Positions 61,825-64,000 of a stretch of 64,000 bases of DNA are shown one piece after another. How positions within the stretch are numbered: the stretch's first letter is position 1; each line of letters begins with the position of its first letter. Under the pieces are notes generated by a model. The model worked only from the letters and a program-made list of their open reading frames with translations, was not told where the DNA came from and ran no database searches. The stretch comes from CAVVEQ01 sp963806635 (lineage in GTDB: Bacteria > Chloroflexota > Anaerolineae > Anaerolineales > Anaerolineaceae): assembly GCA_963806635.1 (NCBI GenBank), contig CAWDZA010000015.1:1364001-1428000 (forward strand). Direction: 5' to 3'. Both the position numbers and the translations under genes were made by a program.

Positions 61825-62680
61825 CCCGGCCGGGGCAGTATAGGCGACCACGCGCGACCAGGCGGTTTCCACTTCCATGTACGGGATCGGCATGATGCAG
61901 ATCCAGGCGCGTTTGTTCTTGAGCTTGTCGATCTCGCCTACGATGCATTCCGCAAGCACCAGGTGCGCTTTCGGCATCTGGATGTGGGTCAGGTCGTAAT
62001 ACTCGCCCTGCGGGAAGGTTTCATCCCAGGTCTTGCCGGTTTCCTTCTTCAGCTTGGCTTCAGCCAGCTTGAAAATGATTGTCGTGCATGCGCCGGATGG
62101 GAGTGTTCATGGGGTGCTCAGCCGCGCCGCAGTCCACACCAACTACCTTGAGCTTCATCTCCAGCGCCCACTTGTAGAATTCCATCGAGGGACCGGGATG
62201 GCGCACGAGGAAACCGAATTCCTTGGATTCCACGCCGCCCTGGGCGCTGGCGTTAACCACATCTGGCTGGTCAAAGGAATATTTGTGATAGCCGGTGTTG
62301 ATGATCAGAATATCGCCGGGTTTCACTTCGGCTTTCTTCTGGATCATTTCAGGTGTAATTATGCTGTAATCCGAGACCATGTCCGAGATATCCACCACCA
62401 CGCCCGGACCGCACAGGTCCGCGAGGGGGATATCCGCGATGGCCCGCCCTCCGGAATGGAAAGCCGTCTCTCCAACCAGGTGGGTGCCCACCGTGTTGCT
62501 CCAGTTCAGGATCTGCCCGTTCGCACCCTGGCCGCCGCCATAAGCGCCGGTGACCCGTTTGAAGAAGTGCACCTCAAGCGATTTTTCTCCTGGCCAGGGG
62601 GGGGTGAAGATACTGCAATCCTGGGTCAGATCGTACATTTTGGCTTCGGTCATCATCTTTACAAAGGTATCTCGGTTCAT
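61821..62680 (-). CDS. Cyclase family protein B, degenerate metal site, frameshifted
   Basis: A paralogue of protein A. MYDLTQDCSIFTPPWPG, VNASAQGG, DILIINTGYHKYSFD and VVGVDCGAAEHPMNTPIRR are clear. At the metal motif it reads NTVGTHLVGETAFH: the first His and the Asp of HxGTHxD are replaced, so it may be non-catalytic or bind metal differently. One C near 62072 breaks the frame, after which FKLAEAKLKKETG leads to MPKAHLVLAECIVGEIDKL and a C-terminus ending about VVAYTAPAG. A further indel is needed for a stop overlapping the start of protein A. Confidence 0.75.
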
Positions 62681-62708
62681 CGCAAATCTCCTTTAACCGT
62701 TGATTGAG

Positions 62709-63953
62709 TTAGAAACCGTATTTTTCAGCGAAGGCGACCAGCGCGTCTTCAAATAATTTCATGGGTGCGGAAGCAACCCCAGCGCCCACCTGCCCAACTC
62801 CCGGGTCCTTGTGCGCAACACCGGTATTGACCCGCGGGGCGATCTGCTTTTCCACCACCTTACGGATATCGACGCCCGTGGGGGTGCCGCGGAAATCCAG
62901 GAAGGGGATGGTGAAGTTCTTGTTCTCGGCGTATGTGATCTCGTACATATCCAGGGTGGTGTTGATCGCATCCCGGGGAGAGCCGCCAATAAAGGTCACC
63001 AGCGCGGGGGCTGTGGCCATGGCAAAACCGCCAATACCGGCTGTTTCAGTGATGACCGAATCGCCGATATCCGGGTTGGCGTCTTTCTCCGTGAAGCCAG
63101 GAAAATAGAGCGCCTTGACGATGGGGGAGGGTGCGGTGAACCAGCGGTTGCCCAGCCCGCTCACTTGCAGCCCGTAATCCGTCCCATTGCGACACATAAT
63201 GGTGACGATTGTGCTGCCTTCCACATTTTCACCGGCGGCGGTCATGGTCTTGCAGGCTGCCATCACCGGGTTGAGGATGCTGAGCGCGTTTTCACCCAGG
63301 AACTTGATCACTTCGAAAGCGGTGGCGGTATCCTTGGCTGTTTTGGCGATATATGGCGCCAGTTGGGTAGTCCACAATACCGAGGCTGCATCCAGGCGGT
63401 TGTGCCCGTCATCGCCCATGTGAAGTGCCTTGGCAATTATGGTGCGGATATCCAGCCCGCCCGCAGCTTCCAAAGCAGCCTTTACCGTGGGTCCCAGGGT
63501 GTTTTCCATCCAGTGCAGCTTGGTGAGCACATCTTCGCTGTAGGCGCCCATGCGCAGCACCTTGCCGCGGCCTTCATTCAGGTTTGAGTAGCAGGTGATG
63601 TTGTGAACTTTATTTTCGATGATATACACTGACATCGAGGGTGAGATCACTCCCGCCATCGGACCGGTGCACATATGTTCGTGACAGGGGGCGAATTCGA
63701 TCTTGCCGGATTCCAGCATTTTCTTCGCTTCTTCCTCGTTCTTCGCTTTGCCCTCAAAGAGCAATGCTCCGATCATGGCTCCCTTCATGGGGCCAGCCAT
63801 GCGCTCCCAGGTGATGGGCGGGCCGGCGTGCAGAAGCATATTCTCGTGCATACCGGGCACCTTGTCGATGGCCTTGCCCATACTGACCGCCACAGGTTTG
63901 GCTTCCATGAATTTTTCACAAACGATAGCGTTGGCTTTCTCAATATCGATCAT
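62709..63953 (-). CDS. DUF1116 family protein (YlbE/AllG-like)
   Basis: A 414-residue protein. PVAVSMGKAIDKVPGMHENM, LHAGPPITWERMAGPMKGA, FAPCHEHMCTGPMAGVISPSM, GDDGHNRLDAASVLW and the C-terminal GTPTGVDIRKVVEKQIAPRVNTG are typical of DUF1116. In E. coli YlbE (AllG) forms oxamate carbamoyltransferase with FdrA (AllF) and YlbF (AllH) in allantoin breakdown. Here it leads cyclase and molybdenum hydroxylase genes, so a carbamoyl transfer step late in a heterocycle pathway is plausible. GGAGG before the ATG at 63953 decides the start over 63974. Confidence 0.85.
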   Translation of the reverse strand: MIDIEKANAIVCEKFMEAKPVAVSMGKAIDKVPGMHENMLLHAGPPITWERMAGPMKGAMIGALLFEGKAKNEEEAKKMLESGKIEFAPCHEHMCTGPMAGVISPSMSVYIIENKVHNITCYSNLNEGRGKVLRMGAYSEDVLTKLHWMENTLGPTVKAALEAAGGLDIRTIIAKALHMGDDGHNRLDAASVLWTTQLAPYIAKTAKDTATAFEVIKFLGENALSILNPVMAACKTMTAAGENVEGSTIVTIMCRNGTDYGLQVSGLGNRWFTAPSPIVKALYFPGFTEKDANPDIGDSVITETAGIGGFAMATAPALVTFIGGSPRDAINTTLDMYEITYAENKNFTIPFLDFRGTPTGVDIRKVVEKQIAPRVNTGVAHKDPGVGQVGAGVASAPMKLFEDALVAFAEKYGF

Positions 63954-64000
63954 TGATATTCCTCCAGGGAACAATTGAAGATGACTTTATGCGCCTTTTT
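63950..64000 (-). CDS. Possible C-terminal end of an upstream gene (partial)
   Basis: The frame is open from the window edge and ends with TGA overlapping the DUF1116 start as ATGA (63953-63950). Only 16 residues (KKAHKVIFNCSLEEYQ) are visible. A 4-bp overlap is common in operons, and an FdrA-type gene would be expected here, but this fragment is too short to identify. Confidence 0.35.
   Translation of the reverse strand, partial: KKAHKVIFNCSLEEYQ

Overview
This is a 64 kb bacterial chromosomal fragment, probably from a metagenome-derived anaerobe or facultative anaerobe. My best guess is a member of the Chloroflexota (Anaerolineae-like). The impression rests on a large repertoire of sugar-oxidoreductase and TIM-barrel genes, a one-chain PUFA-synthase-like protein, a DUF2142 membrane protein and molybdenum hydroxylases. 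There is no rRNA or marker gene to prove it. I saw no tRNA, CRISPR array, IS element or phage gene.

Layout. 1-22.3 kb is a carbohydrate catabolism island. It holds a ribose-type ABC transporter, a ROK regulator, three TIM-barrel sugar isomerases/epimerases, two Gfo/Idh/MocA dehydrogenases, a GntR regulator, two FGGY kinases, two zinc alcohol dehydrogenases, a phosphotriesterase-like lactonase, a cupin phosphoglucose isomerase, a 2-hydroxyacid dehydrogenase, a KDPG-type aldolase, a shikimate-dehydrogenase-like protein, a DeoC-type aldolase, a VOC protein and an old-yellow-enzyme-like oxidoreductase. The GntR gene and the divergent Gfo/Idh-TIM-barrel pair share a region carrying two copies of one palindrome, each touching a -10 box. 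22.4-28.1 kb holds a YbaK-type deacylase and a reductive pyrimidine catabolism cluster (M20 amidase, PreA, PreT, dihydropyrimidinase). 28.2-32.2 kb has a spermidine-synthase-like membrane protein, an unknown membrane protein and a polysaccharide-deacetylase lipoprotein. 32.3-45.0 kb is a lipid/polyketide locus: PfaD enoyl reductase, phosphopantetheinyl transferase, a 2769-residue KS-ACP-AT-KS-ACP-ACP-KR-DH synthase and a DUF362 protein. 45-54.6 kb is mixed: an AhpD-like protein, membrane proteins, dCMP deaminase, a CrtI-like oxidoreductase, a HemW-like radical SAM enzyme, an OsmC protein that appears to be a selenoprotein, and an NmrA-like protein. 54.7-64 kb is an N-heterocycle module: NCS2 permease, CoxG, a three-subunit molybdenum hydroxylase, two cyclase-family hydrolases and a DUF1116 protein related to the AllG/YlbE group.

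Data quality. Many genes are interrupted by single-base indels while coding potential continues in another frame. The densest patch is 14.2-20.5 kb; others lie near 22.7, 34.2, 46.7-48.4, 50.5, 54.5 and 61.1-62.1 kb. Most look like uncorrected read errors, so those genes are annotated across the shifts. The OsmC interruption at 52616-52618 is different: the frame does not change, the stop is TGA, it sits at the expected catalytic cysteine, and a SECIS-like hairpin follows.

Most interesting points: the probable OsmC selenoprotein; the one-chain PUFA-like synthase, whose three carrier domains all have threonine where serine should carry the phosphopantetheine; the molybdenum hydroxylase / paired cyclase / DUF1116 module; and the twin GntR operators.
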